Below, piece after piece: positions 52,061 through 60,516 of a stretch of DNA of 64,000 nt; position 1 is the stretch's first letter, and each line of letters opens with the position of its first letter. The notes under the pieces are model-generated. The model had not been told where the DNA came from. It did not search any database and saw only the letters and a program-made list of their open reading frames with translations. Source of the DNA: Vallitalea pronyensis (GTDB lineage: Bacteria > Bacillota > Clostridia > Lachnospirales > Vallitaleaceae); the NCBI RefSeq assembly GCF_018141445.1, contig NZ_CP058649.1:3305001-3369000 (forward strand), read 5' to 3'. A program made the translations under genes and the position numbers.

Positions 52061-53026
52061 ATGGCAGCAATGACGGAACGCTTGTACTATAAATACTCAG
52101 ATTATCTAAAAGAACGTTATGGTGAGAAAGTATATAAATTACCCATAAATCTAGATTTAACATGTCCTAATCGTGACGGCACTGCTGGTTACGGGGGCTG
52201 TATTTTCTGCAGTGATGTGGGTACAGGCTTTGAAAGTTTGTCCAATCAATTATCTGTCAAAGAACAACTTGACCAAAACAAGGATTATATTGCTCAGAAA
52301 TATCATGCCCACAAGTTCATTGCTTATTTTCAGAACTACACCAATACGTATATGCCTCTTGCTCGTTTTAAACAAGTTATGTATGAGGCAGTTGGCGAAG
52401 ATATTGTGGAAATAGCCGTTTCTACTCGACCTGACTGCATACAAGATGATTACCTTCAAATACTTGCAGATTTAAAGCAAAAACATGGTATACACATAAC
52501 CGTTGAATTAGGTCTTCAAACAGTTAATTACCATACGTTAGATAAAATTGAAAGAGGACATTCTTTAGCTGAATTTATTGATGGTGTCCTACGCATTAAA
52601 CGATATGGTTTCCAAGTATGCACCCATATGATACTTAATCTGCCGTGGGATGAAGATAGAGATATCCTAGAAGGTGCTAAAATATTGGCAGCTCTTGATG
52701 TTGATCAGATTAAACTTCACTCCCTGTATATTGCTAGACATACACCCATGGCCAAGCAATACCTTAACGGGGATATTACAATTATTAGCAAAGAGGCTTA
52801 TATAAAGCGTGTTGTACTATTTCTAGAACATACACAACAGCAAGTAGCTATACAACGTTTAGTTAGTCGAGCACCAGAAGAAGAGACTCTTTTTTGCAAT
52901 TGGCAGACCAGTTGGTGGAAAATCAGAGATGCTATTGAGGAGCATATGATGGAAAATGGTCATTACCAAGGAAGACAATGTGGTTTTAAGAATGGTGCTA
53001 CACTTACGTCAAAATTTTCCTGTTAA
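52061..53026 (+). CDS. TIGR01212-family radical SAM protein (YtqA-like)
   Basis: About 321 residues. The family has an unusual cluster motif spread over CPNRDGTAGYGGCIFC, where three Cys bind the [4Fe-4S] centre, followed by QNYTNTY and VELGLQTVNYHTLDKIERGH. Members resemble the Elp3/HemN type and are suspected of tRNA modification; the substrate is not known. GGAGG at 52051 suggests ATG 52058 or 52061. Confidence 0.88.
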   Translation: MAAMTERLYYKYSDYLKERYGEKVYKLPINLDLTCPNRDGTAGYGGCIFCSDVGTGFESLSNQLSVKEQLDQNKDYIAQKYHAHKFIAYFQNYTNTYMPLARFKQVMYEAVGEDIVEIAVSTRPDCIQDDYLQILADLKQKHGIHITVELGLQTVNYHTLDKIERGHSLAEFIDGVLRIKRYGFQVCTHMILNLPWDEDRDILEGAKILAALDVDQIKLHSLYIARHTPMAKQYLNGDITIISKEAYIKRVVLFLEHTQQQVAIQRLVSRAPEEETLFCNWQTSWWKIRDAIEEHMMENGHYQGRQCGFKNGATLTSKFSC

Positions 53027-53247
53027 GCAAGCAATTAGAATACATGATCGATAAATGCATGTTAAGCCATAGTGATATACGCTTATATAGACGATTAGGA
53101 CTTGCAATCTATGAATTGATTAGTGTATGATGAATGTAATGTATGGACGTTAAGGCTGTTGATATAGCCTATATGTTACATGTTACACATTGACTCTTGA
53201 TACTAGAAAAATACAGCGGATGAATTTAATTAATAAGAGGTGTCAAT
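53027..53247. other. Short intergenic region
   Basis: The 221 nt before the HlyD-like gene hold no ORF or strong hairpin that I could support. Confidence 0.5.
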
Positions 53248-54759
53248 TTGGAGGAAAATAGAAGCCATAGAAAACGTCAAAGTCACAGGAAACCCATAGA
53301 GAGAAACAGACAGGGTGAACCACCTAGAAGAAAAAAAAGGCGGCGTAATCAAAAAGCTAAAGGGTTAGGTATAGGAACGTTTATGTATCTACTGCTATTC
53401 GTATACCTTATTTATAATATTGTAACCTATGCCATGAAGGGTAGTATCCATTACGTTTCAGCAGAAAAAGGTAACATTTTTGAAGATGAATTTTTTGATG
53501 GTATCATATTAAGAAATGAAACGGTCGTTAAGAGTGCAAGTAGTGGTAGTACGAGCTTTTTTGTGCCAGAGGGAGAGAAGACCAATATTAATAACGTGGT
53601 ATGCTCCATTGATTTGAATGGTGAGTTCACAAAAGAGGTACAGAAAAATCTAACCTATGTTAATGATAAGTTAGCCTATAACAATAATTTGAATGGACAT
53701 GATACCATTAAAAAGACATTATATACCCATACAATGAATTATGCTCCTCAGGATTTTGATAATGTCTATGCCCTAAAAAATGGTATACAAGACACATTAA
53801 CGTATATAGCCAGAGCTAAATATATCTATCAAGATGTGGATAGCAAAACATTACGTCATAAGGAGCTTCTGGAGTCACAGATAGCCAATCATGTCAATCT
53901 AGTCAAAGCTGAAAAAAGTGGTGTTATCTCATATAGGATCGATGGTTATGAATCTTTTGATCCCTTAGATCTTGACTATGAACTTCTATATAAAGTGGAT
54001 ACAGAACCCATGTATACTTATAAACAAGCAACAATTAAGCAAGATAAACCTTTGTTTAAAATAATTGATAATGATAAATGGTATATCGTTAGCAAAATCA
54101 ACCGTGATTTACTTGATCATATAGAAGCAAAAAAAAATCAAGAAACCCTTGAAATACATATTTTAGAAAAAAATATGACCACCATTGGTAAAATTGTCTC
54201 AACCATAGAGAAAGATAAACACACATACATGGTACTTGAAATGGATCGATACTTTAATGAGTATTTGGATGCAAGAACGTTGAAGTTTCAAGTGATTTAC
54301 AAACAATATGATGGGATTAAGATACCTAAAACAGCCCAAGTTGAAAAAGAATTTCTTAAAATACCTAAAGAATGTATTATGAGGAAAGGGAACTCAAGAG
54401 GTGTTTTGAAGAAAGTATTTGATGAGAAATTTGTAGGCGGAGAAAGTGCAGAATTCGTTAAATTAGATTTTTACTATCAGGACATTGAAAACAATTACTA
54501 TGTCCCCATTAGTGACAATGGATTTCAAATGAATGATATCCTATCACAGGAAGATGGTACCAATTATTCTTTGAAAATTAAAGAATCGTTACCTGGTGTC
54601 TATACCATCAATAAAGGTTATGTTTCATTTAAACTCATTGAAGAAGAATATGCCACCGACCAATACTTAATTGTAAAAGCAAACACCTCATATGGCATAC
54701 GTGTATATGATCGGGTTATTGTGGACTCAGAGGATATTGAGGAAGGTATGATTCTATAG
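53248..54759 (+). CDS. HlyD-like membrane-fusion-type protein of the sepF cluster
   Basis: 503 residues. A very basic N-terminal 40 residues precede one membrane helix (about 45-62). The exterior part has the lipoyl/barrel-sandwich style segments (IHYVSAEKGNIFEDEFFDGIILRNE and SGVISYRIDGYE) of periplasmic-adaptor proteins. No transporter gene is adjacent. Instead it precedes yggS and sepF, a position conserved in Clostridia, which suggests an envelope or division role. TTG 53248 follows AGAGGTG. Confidence 0.75.
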   Translation: MEENRSHRKRQSHRKPIERNRQGEPPRRKKRRRNQKAKGLGIGTFMYLLLFVYLIYNIVTYAMKGSIHYVSAEKGNIFEDEFFDGIILRNETVVKSASSGSTSFFVPEGEKTNINNVVCSIDLNGEFTKEVQKNLTYVNDKLAYNNNLNGHDTIKKTLYTHTMNYAPQDFDNVYALKNGIQDTLTYIARAKYIYQDVDSKTLRHKELLESQIANHVNLVKAEKSGVISYRIDGYESFDPLDLDYELLYKVDTEPMYTYKQATIKQDKPLFKIIDNDKWYIVSKINRDLLDHIEAKKNQETLEIHILEKNMTTIGKIVSTIEKDKHTYMVLEMDRYFNEYLDARTLKFQVIYKQYDGIKIPKTAQVEKEFLKIPKECIMRKGNSRGVLKKVFDEKFVGGESAEFVKLDFYYQDIENNYYVPISDNGFQMNDILSQEDGTNYSLKIKESLPGVYTINKGYVSFKLIEEEYATDQYLIVKANTSYGIRVYDRVIVDSEDIEEGMIL

Positions 54760-54787
54760 CTATACATGTGGTGAAAGGATGACAATA

Positions 54788-55489
54788 ATGGATTGCATAA
54801 AAGATAATATTGAAGACGTATTAGAGAATATTGCAAAAGCAGCAGACAAAGTTGGCCGTCAAAAAGAGGACATAACCTTGATAGCCGTATCTAAGACGAA
54901 ACCTGTTCAAGATATAGAAGCAGCTTTAGCATGTCATGTTACAGACATGGGTGAAAACAAAGTACAAGAGATACGCCAGAAGTATGAAGTCTTAGGTCAT
55001 AATGCTACATGGCATATGATTGGACATCTACAGACGAATAAAGTGAAATATATTATCGATAAAGTTGATCTGATTCATTCTGTTGATAGCATTAAATTAG
55101 CAGAGAAGATTAATGTGGAAGCTAAAAAAGCAGACAAAATCATCGATATACTTATTCAGCTAAATGTAGCAGATGAAGAAACAAAATTTGGTATTAAGAC
55201 CATGGAACTTGATGACTTTATCCGCCAAGTAAGTAACATGTCACAATTAAGAATTAGAGGGTTAATGACCATTGCGCCATATGTGGAAGACCCTGAGGAA
55301 AACCGTGAGATTTTTAGAGAAATATCCCAATTAGCTGTTGACATAAAAAGGAAAAACATTGATAATGTTAATATGGATATTTTATCAATGGGTATGACAA
55401 ATGATTACATGGTCGCTATTGAAGAAGGATCAACAATGGTGCGAGTTGGTACAGGCATATTTGGCAAAAGAGATTATAATAAGAGGTGA
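54788..55489 (+). CDS. YggS/PLPBP-family pyridoxal phosphate homeostasis protein
   Basis: 233 residues with a TIM-barrel fold like alanine racemase N-domain. PLP-binding Lys in LIAVSKTKP, WHMIGHLQTNK and SMGMTNDYMVAIEEGSTMVRVG (phosphate site, the last part) are typical. It buffers PLP rather than catalysing a reaction. AAAGGATG supports ATG 54788. It sits before sepF as in many Gram-positive bacteria. Confidence 0.93.
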   Translation: MDCIKDNIEDVLENIAKAADKVGRQKEDITLIAVSKTKPVQDIEAALACHVTDMGENKVQEIRQKYEVLGHNATWHMIGHLQTNKVKYIIDKVDLIHSVDSIKLAEKINVEAKKADKIIDILIQLNVADEETKFGIKTMELDDFIRQVSNMSQLRIRGLMTIAPYVEDPEENREIFREISQLAVDIKRKNIDNVNMDILSMGMTNDYMVAIEEGSTMVRVGTGIFGKRDYNKR

Positions 55490-55493
55490 TGAT

Positions 55494-55991
55494 GTGTCAA
55501 AGTTTATAGATAAGATGATGGACATGATGAAATTGAATGATTATGACGATTATGAAGAAGATGGCATGGAAGAATTTGAGGACGAGGTGGCTGCTACATC
55601 TTCACAATCAGTGGCTGCATCCGATGTTAGGCATATAAAAAGCTATTCAAGCAAAAGGAGTAATCCAACGAAAGTGGTTAATTTTCAAGCGAACGTTCAG
55701 ATGGAAGTAGTGGTTATTCAGCCGGAGTCTTATGACGAGGCTCAAGAAATATGTGACCACATTAAATCAAAAAAACCAGTGATTATTAATTTAGACAAGA
55801 TGAACAGAGACATTGCTCAACGGATTATGGACTTTGTCAGCGGTGCTTGTTATACCCTTAACGGGAATTTACAGCGGGTAACAAATAATATCTTTATTAT
55901 TGCTCCAGAGAATGTAGATATAGCAGGCAATTTTACTGAAGAATTAAAATCCAATGGTATTATACTACCATCATGGAAATCCAATGAATAA
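55494..55991 (+). CDS. sepF: Cell-division protein SepF
   Basis: 165 residues. An N-terminal membrane-binding amphipathic helix (SKFIDKMMDMMKL), an acidic linker, and the C-terminal SepF domain (from about residue 80, with VVIQPESYDEAQEICDHI) that polymerises and binds FtsZ. GTG 55494 follows AGAGGTGAT; an ATG inside yggS has no site. It is the central gene of the division cluster here. Confidence 0.92.
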   Translation: MSKFIDKMMDMMKLNDYDDYEEDGMEEFEDEVAATSSQSVAASDVRHIKSYSSKRSNPTKVVNFQANVQMEVVVIQPESYDEAQEICDHIKSKKPVIINLDKMNRDIAQRIMDFVSGACYTLNGNLQRVTNNIFIIAPENVDIAGNFTEELKSNGIILPSWKSNE

Positions 55992-56015
55992 TACAGACAG
56001 ATAAGGAGGGATTCC

Positions 56016-56294
56016 ATGGATTATGTTTTAAGGACGTTAGAATTATTCTTATACGCATTAGAAATACTATTATTAGTAAGGGTACTTTCTTCATGGATAC
56101 CATCTGCACGCAATCATCCTATCGTTCAGTTTATTGTGCAAATTACAGATCCGTTATTAACACCCATTAGGAAATTAATCAATAAATCCATATTTGGTGG
56201 TAAAGGAAGCATGCTTGATTTTTCTCCATTAGTTGCTTTCTTGTTATTGAATGTACTTCAAAACTTAATTAACCAAGTGGCGTTAAGTTTATGA
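56016..56294 (+). CDS. YggT-family membrane protein
   Basis: 92 residues with two membrane helices. The motif RVLSSWIPSARNHPIVQF and DPLLTPIRKLI are family hallmarks. YggT proteins are associated with division and membrane-insertion clusters, with no exact function known. AAGGAGGG precedes ATG 56016. Confidence 0.92.
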   Translation: MDYVLRTLELFLYALEILLLVRVLSSWIPSARNHPIVQFIVQITDPLLTPIRKLINKSIFGGKGSMLDFSPLVAFLLLNVLQNLINQVALSL

Positions 56295-56301
56295 GGATTA
56301 G

Positions 56302-57069
56302 ATGTTGAATATAAAAGATGAACAACTGGTTGTTAATCACATCATGAACAAAGGCAAACTTGCAGGTATAAAGCACTGTAATGTATTTACAGATTTTCTT
56401 ACCCTCTATGAGCAAAATCTGTTCTTAGAGCGTAAACATGAGTTAAATAATATTCATTATGCATTTTACGGTGGTTATGATGATTCTGAGAGGAAAATCA
56501 TAGCCTTTTATCCAGACTATATGCAAAAAAATGATCTTATCTACCCGATTGATGCAATAAGCATATACCCCAAAAACGCAAAGTTTTCGAATAAGTTAAC
56601 GCACCGAGATTATCTTGGGTCCATATTAGGATTAGGTATAACGAGAGCAAAAGTAGGCGATATCTTAGTAAAAGAAAATCGAGCCATTGCTTTTGTTAAT
56701 CATACAATAGCATCTTATATTCAAATGAATCTTAATCTGGTTAAACAAACGGTTGTGACAGTGGAGCAACTGGATGCTGTTCCATTAGAAATAATAAAAC
56801 CTCAATATAAGGATATTCAAGGTACTGTTCCTTCTGTTCGTTTAGATGCTGTTATAGGTCTAGCTTTTCCACTGTCCCGTGCAAAAGCTGCGGCACTTAT
56901 AAAGAGTAAAACGGTCTATGTGAACAGTCGTCTAATTTTATCGTCTTCCTATCAACTAGCGGAAGGGGATATTGTTTCGGTAAGAGGTATGGGGAAATTT
57001 TTACTCGATAATATTGGCAACCGAACTAAAAAAGATCGTATTTTGATTGTAGTAAAAAGATATACTTAG
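56302..57069 (+). CDS. YlmH-type S4-domain RNA-binding protein
   Basis: 255 residues. The C-terminal S4 domain (about 182-240, VRLDAVIGLAFPLSRAKAAALIKSKTVYVNS) binds RNA. The N-terminal half is the YlmH domain. B. subtilis YlmH binds ribosomes and is implicated in stalled-nascent-chain rescue. It keeps its place between yggT and divIVA. GAGGATTAG lies before ATG 56302. Confidence 0.92.
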   Translation: MLNIKDEQLVVNHIMNKGKLAGIKHCNVFTDFLTLYEQNLFLERKHELNNIHYAFYGGYDDSERKIIAFYPDYMQKNDLIYPIDAISIYPKNAKFSNKLTHRDYLGSILGLGITRAKVGDILVKENRAIAFVNHTIASYIQMNLNLVKQTVVTVEQLDAVPLEIIKPQYKDIQGTVPSVRLDAVIGLAFPLSRAKAAALIKSKTVYVNSRLILSSSYQLAEGDIVSVRGMGKFLLDNIGNRTKKDRILIVVKRYT

Positions 57070-57079
57070 GAGGAAGCTT

Positions 57080-57610
57080 ATGTTAACACCTTTGGACATA
57101 GAAGGCAAAAATTTTAAAAAAACCGTATATGGATTTGCTTCTCAGGAAGTAAAAACATTTTTAGCGGACATATTAAAAGACTATGAAAAAATATACAAAG
57201 AAAACATTGAATTAAAAGATAAAGTGAAATTGTTGAATGAAGGTATACAGTATTATAAAACCATTGAAGAAACACTTAAAAATACATTGTTGTTAGCTGA
57301 AAAAACAGCAGAAGAAACCAAAGCTAGTGCCCATAAAAAAGCAACAATTATTGAAAAGGATGCAGAATTAAAAGCGCAAGCTTATCTTGACAATGCGAGA
57401 AATGAAGTATACCGTATTAATAAGAAGAAAGAAGAACTTATTCAACAATATGATGCAGCCAAGATTCAAATAAGACAATTTTTAAAAGCCCAAATTGAGT
57501 TAACAACAACCAACTCCTTAGAGATGCATCAGGAGACGATTACGATAGAAGATATCATGAATCAAAAAACGGCGGAGGAAGCTGCGGTTGCTCAGGAAGC
57601 TGAGTTGTAG
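57080..57610 (+). CDS. DivIVA-domain protein
   Basis: 176 residues. The N-terminal DivIVA domain begins MLTPLDIEGKNFKKTVYGF with the membrane-binding region, followed by a long coiled coil (about 28-150). The C-terminal tail is Ala/Glu-rich. It binds curved membrane at the septum. AGGAGG precedes ATG 57080. A terminator follows. Confidence 0.92.
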   Translation: MLTPLDIEGKNFKKTVYGFASQEVKTFLADILKDYEKIYKENIELKDKVKLLNEGIQYYKTIEETLKNTLLLAEKTAEETKASAHKKATIIEKDAELKAQAYLDNARNEVYRINKKKEELIQQYDAAKIQIRQFLKAQIELTTTNSLEMHQETITIEDIMNQKTAEEAAVAQEAEL

Positions 57611-57621
57611 TGTTCTCTTAT

Positions 57622-57652
57622 AAAAGTCTTGGATTACCTCTAAGACTTTTCT
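57622..57652 (+). terminator. Terminator after divIVA
   Basis: AAAAGTCTT (57622-57630) pairs with AAGACTTTT (57642-57650) over an 11-nt loop, ending in T residues. It closes the division cluster. Confidence 0.82.
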
Positions 57653-57788
57653 TCATGCTTTAAGCGTGTTGGCGTACTATATTTTAACATCTACTTTTTG
57701 ATTTTTATCTTTTCGGGACGTAGTCGTTTGGTTTGGATACTCGAAAGTAGTTGTAAGATAACAGTTAATGAATGAAAGAGGTAATACG

Positions 57789-58883
57789 ATGAGACATGTT
57801 CAAGTACAGACCACAAAAAATGAATACCCCATCATTATTCATCATAATTTTGACTTATTGTGTGAACATCTGGTGAAGCAAGGGGTACAAGGGAAAAAAG
57901 TTTGTCTGATTACAGATGACAATGTCAGTCCCCTATATTTAAATCATGTGGTGAAGCTACTACAAACCATTACAAATGAAGTATCGTATATTGTAATTCC
58001 CCATGGTGAAAAGAATAAAAATCTAGATACCATACAAACAATTTACGAAGGGTTATTAGCACATAAATTGGACCGAGAATCTGTTCTTATTGCTTTAGGT
58101 GGTGGTGTAACTGGTGACATGGTTGGATTTGCATCAGCAACGTATATGCGGGGGATTGATTTTATACAGATTCCAACCACGCTGTTAGCCCAGGTGGATA
58201 GTAGTATTGGAGGCAAAACAGGTGTTGACTTTGATGGTTATAAAAATGTAGTAGGTGCTTTTCATCAACCAAGATTGGTTTATATCAATACTCAAACCTT
58301 GTCTACTTTACCTATACGTGAAGTACAAGCAGGTATGGCAGAGATTATTAAACACAGTCTTATAGAAAGTGCCACCTATTTTAAGTATATCACATCTCAC
58401 CCTAGAGAAATTTTGGCACTAGAATCAGAAATACTAGAAGAACTTATCTACGAATCCTGCCTTATCAAAAGCAAGGTTGTATCCGCTGACGAAAAAGAGA
58501 AAGGACTTCGAGCAACACTTAACTTCGGACACACCATTGGTCATGCAGTAGAACGGTTATTAAACTTTTCATTATTACATGGTGAATGTGTTGCTATCGG
58601 TATGGTGGCTGCAGCCTATTTATCCAAGGGGCTTAATCAAATATCAGCAAAGGATTTCATGGCTATAGAAGCTTGTATGGAAGCTTTTAACCTGCCAACA
58701 CGTTTGGATAATTTAGACCCTGAGGTTGTCTATCAAGAGTTGTATTATGATAAAAAAACCAAATATAATGCGTTGAATTTTATCGTTTTAACATCTATTG
58801 GAAGCTGTGAAATGAAGCATGATTTAGAAAAAAATGTTATAATAGACGCTATAAAATATATAATGCAAGGAGATAGTCAATGA
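57789..58883 (+). CDS. aroB: 3-Dehydroquinate synthase
   Basis: 364 residues. AroB cyclises DAHP to 3-dehydroquinate in the shikimate pathway, needing NAD+ and a divalent metal. The GGGVTGDMVGFASATYMRG and DSSIGGKTGVD motifs, and NFGHTIGHAVE with metal-binding His, are present. AAGAGGT supports ATG 57789; an in-frame ATG at 57768 lies upstream. Its place between divIVA and lspA is unusual because no other aro gene is close. The start of lspA overlaps its stop. Confidence 0.95.
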   Translation: MRHVQVQTTKNEYPIIIHHNFDLLCEHLVKQGVQGKKVCLITDDNVSPLYLNHVVKLLQTITNEVSYIVIPHGEKNKNLDTIQTIYEGLLAHKLDRESVLIALGGGVTGDMVGFASATYMRGIDFIQIPTTLLAQVDSSIGGKTGVDFDGYKNVVGAFHQPRLVYINTQTLSTLPIREVQAGMAEIIKHSLIESATYFKYITSHPREILALESEILEELIYESCLIKSKVVSADEKEKGLRATLNFGHTIGHAVERLLNFSLLHGECVAIGMVAAAYLSKGLNQISAKDFMAIEACMEAFNLPTRLDNLDPEVVYQELYYDKKTKYNALNFIVLTSIGSCEMKHDLEKNVIIDAIKYIMQGDSQ

Positions 58884-59365
58884 TACTCATGATAATAAGT
58901 GTTATATTATTGGTGGCACTTGATCAATACACCAAGTATTTAACGGTTCTTCACATTCCTAGAAATGATTACATCCCAATAATTGGCGATGTATTTGGTC
59001 TATCTTATGTAAAAAATACAGGGGCGGCTTTTGGAAGTTTACAAGGAAATTGGTGGTTTTTCATTATTATTACAACCATTATACTTATCATCATGATATA
59101 TGTGTATACCAAAATTCCTAAACATAAACGATACAATCCCATACGTGTAACGCTTATCCTTATTATTGCAGGTGCAATAGGTAACTATATTGACCGTATT
59201 CGGTTGACTTATGTTGTGGATATGTTATATGTAAAATTAATTAATTTTCCAGTATTTAATGCAGCAGACTCTTATGTGGTGGTCGGAGCTATTCTATTGG
59301 CCATACTCATGCTGTTTAAGTACAAGGAAGAGGACTTTAGCTTTCTTAAGAGGAGCAAGGAATAA
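58880..59365 (+). CDS. lspA: Lipoprotein signal peptidase (signal peptidase II)
   Basis: 161 residues, four membrane helices. DQYTKY (substrate-binding end), KNTGAAFG, and the catalytic Asp pair in GNYIDRIR and FNAADSYV are all visible. It cleaves the signal peptide of lipidated prolipoproteins such as that at 51098. AAGGAGA precedes ATG 58880, overlapping aroB by four bases. Confidence 0.95.
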   Translation: MILMIISVILLVALDQYTKYLTVLHIPRNDYIPIIGDVFGLSYVKNTGAAFGSLQGNWWFFIIITTIILIIMIYVYTKIPKHKRYNPIRVTLILIIAGAIGNYIDRIRLTYVVDMLYVKLINFPVFNAADSYVVVGAILLAILMLFKYKEEDFSFLKRSKE

Positions 59366-60279
59366 TGAATGCTTTTAAGTTTGTTGCCCAGTCGGAAGAT
59401 GTGGGGAAGCGTATTGATAAATATTTATCCGAAGTATTACCTGACTATTCAAGGTCTTTTATACAACGGATGGTTAAAGACCAGCAGGTGTCCATTAATA
59501 AGAAACCGATTAAATCCAATTATAAATTAAGAGTTGGCGATATTATTGCGTTAAATATACCAGCACCAAAAGCATTAGATATACCTGCTGAAAACATACC
59601 ACTGGATATACTCTATGAGGATAAAGACGTACTTTTGGTTAACAAGCCTCAAGGCATGGTGGTTCACCCGGCGCCTGGTCACCACACAGGAACCCTTGTC
59701 AATGCAATTATGTACCATTGCCAAGATGATCTGTCAGGTATTAATGGCATTATGCGACCAGGTATTGTTCATCGTATTGATAAAGATACATCCGGTGTTC
59801 TGATTGTTTGCAAAAATGACTTGGCTCATGCATCTATAGCGGAACAACTAAAAAACCACTCCATAACCAGGAAATACAACGCTATTGTATATAATCATGT
59901 AAAGGACGATGAAGGTGTCATTAATGCGCCTATAGGCCGACATCCTGTTAATCGAAAGCAAATGGCCATTAACACGAAACAAGGCAAAGAAGCGGTTACC
60001 CATTATCGCGTATTGGAAAGAATCAATCAGTATACCTATGTGGAACTTCAATTAGAAACAGGGCGAACACATCAGATAAGGGTCCATATGACAAGTATAC
60101 ATCATCCCTTATTAGGTGATCCTGTATATGGTCCCAAAAATAATCGTTTTAAGTTAAAGGGACAAGCACTTCATGCAAGAATTCTAGGTTTTATCCATCC
60201 AACAACCCAAGAATACATGGCGTTTGAAGCACCGTTGCCCAATTATTTTACAAGTCTATTGGAAAAACTAAGAAGATAA
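59365..60279 (+). CDS. RluD-type RNA pseudouridine synthase
   Basis: 304 residues. An N-terminal S4 domain (KRIDKYLSEVLPDYSRSFIQR) precedes the RluA-family catalytic domain with GIVHRIDKDTSGV (catalytic Asp about 134) and GRTHQIRVHM. It isomerises uridines in 23S rRNA (RluD-like) or other RNA. Its ATG shares a base with the lspA stop, the usual lspA-rluD pair. Confidence 0.93.
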   Translation: MNAFKFVAQSEDVGKRIDKYLSEVLPDYSRSFIQRMVKDQQVSINKKPIKSNYKLRVGDIIALNIPAPKALDIPAENIPLDILYEDKDVLLVNKPQGMVVHPAPGHHTGTLVNAIMYHCQDDLSGINGIMRPGIVHRIDKDTSGVLIVCKNDLAHASIAEQLKNHSITRKYNAIVYNHVKDDEGVINAPIGRHPVNRKQMAINTKQGKEAVTHYRVLERINQYTYVELQLETGRTHQIRVHMTSIHHPLLGDPVYGPKNNRFKLKGQALHARILGFIHPTTQEYMAFEAPLPNYFTSLLEKLRR

Positions 60280-60291
60280 TAAGGGTTTTTA

Positions 60292-60482
60292 TTGTACCGA
60301 TTATCCGTATATGTTATAATAAACACAAATGAATGGATCAAGAAGAGTAGACGTATATGTTGAAGTATGCGTTTTACTTGCTCATTTAATGCACACGTGA
60401 GCATAAACCCTAGGCATGATACATGTGATTTGTCCAGAAGCCTTATCACATGATTATTTTTAATGGCAATGCTCACGTGTGC
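60292..60482 (+). promoter_or_regulatory. uxaB promoter and nested-hairpin leader
   Basis: TTGTAC (60292-60297), 17 nt, TATAAT (60315-60320) gives a start near 60327. In the roughly 190-nt leader GCACACGTGAGCAT (60391-60404) pairs perfectly with ATGCTCACGTGTGC (60469-60482), enclosing CATGTGAT (60422-60429) with ATCACATG (60445-60452). No T-run follows. The arms could also bind a regulator as DNA. The 235 nt between the genes hold no ORF that I would support. Confidence 0.65.
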
Positions 60483-60516
60483 GTTGCTGTATACGATTAC
60501 ATTGGAGGCTATAAAG

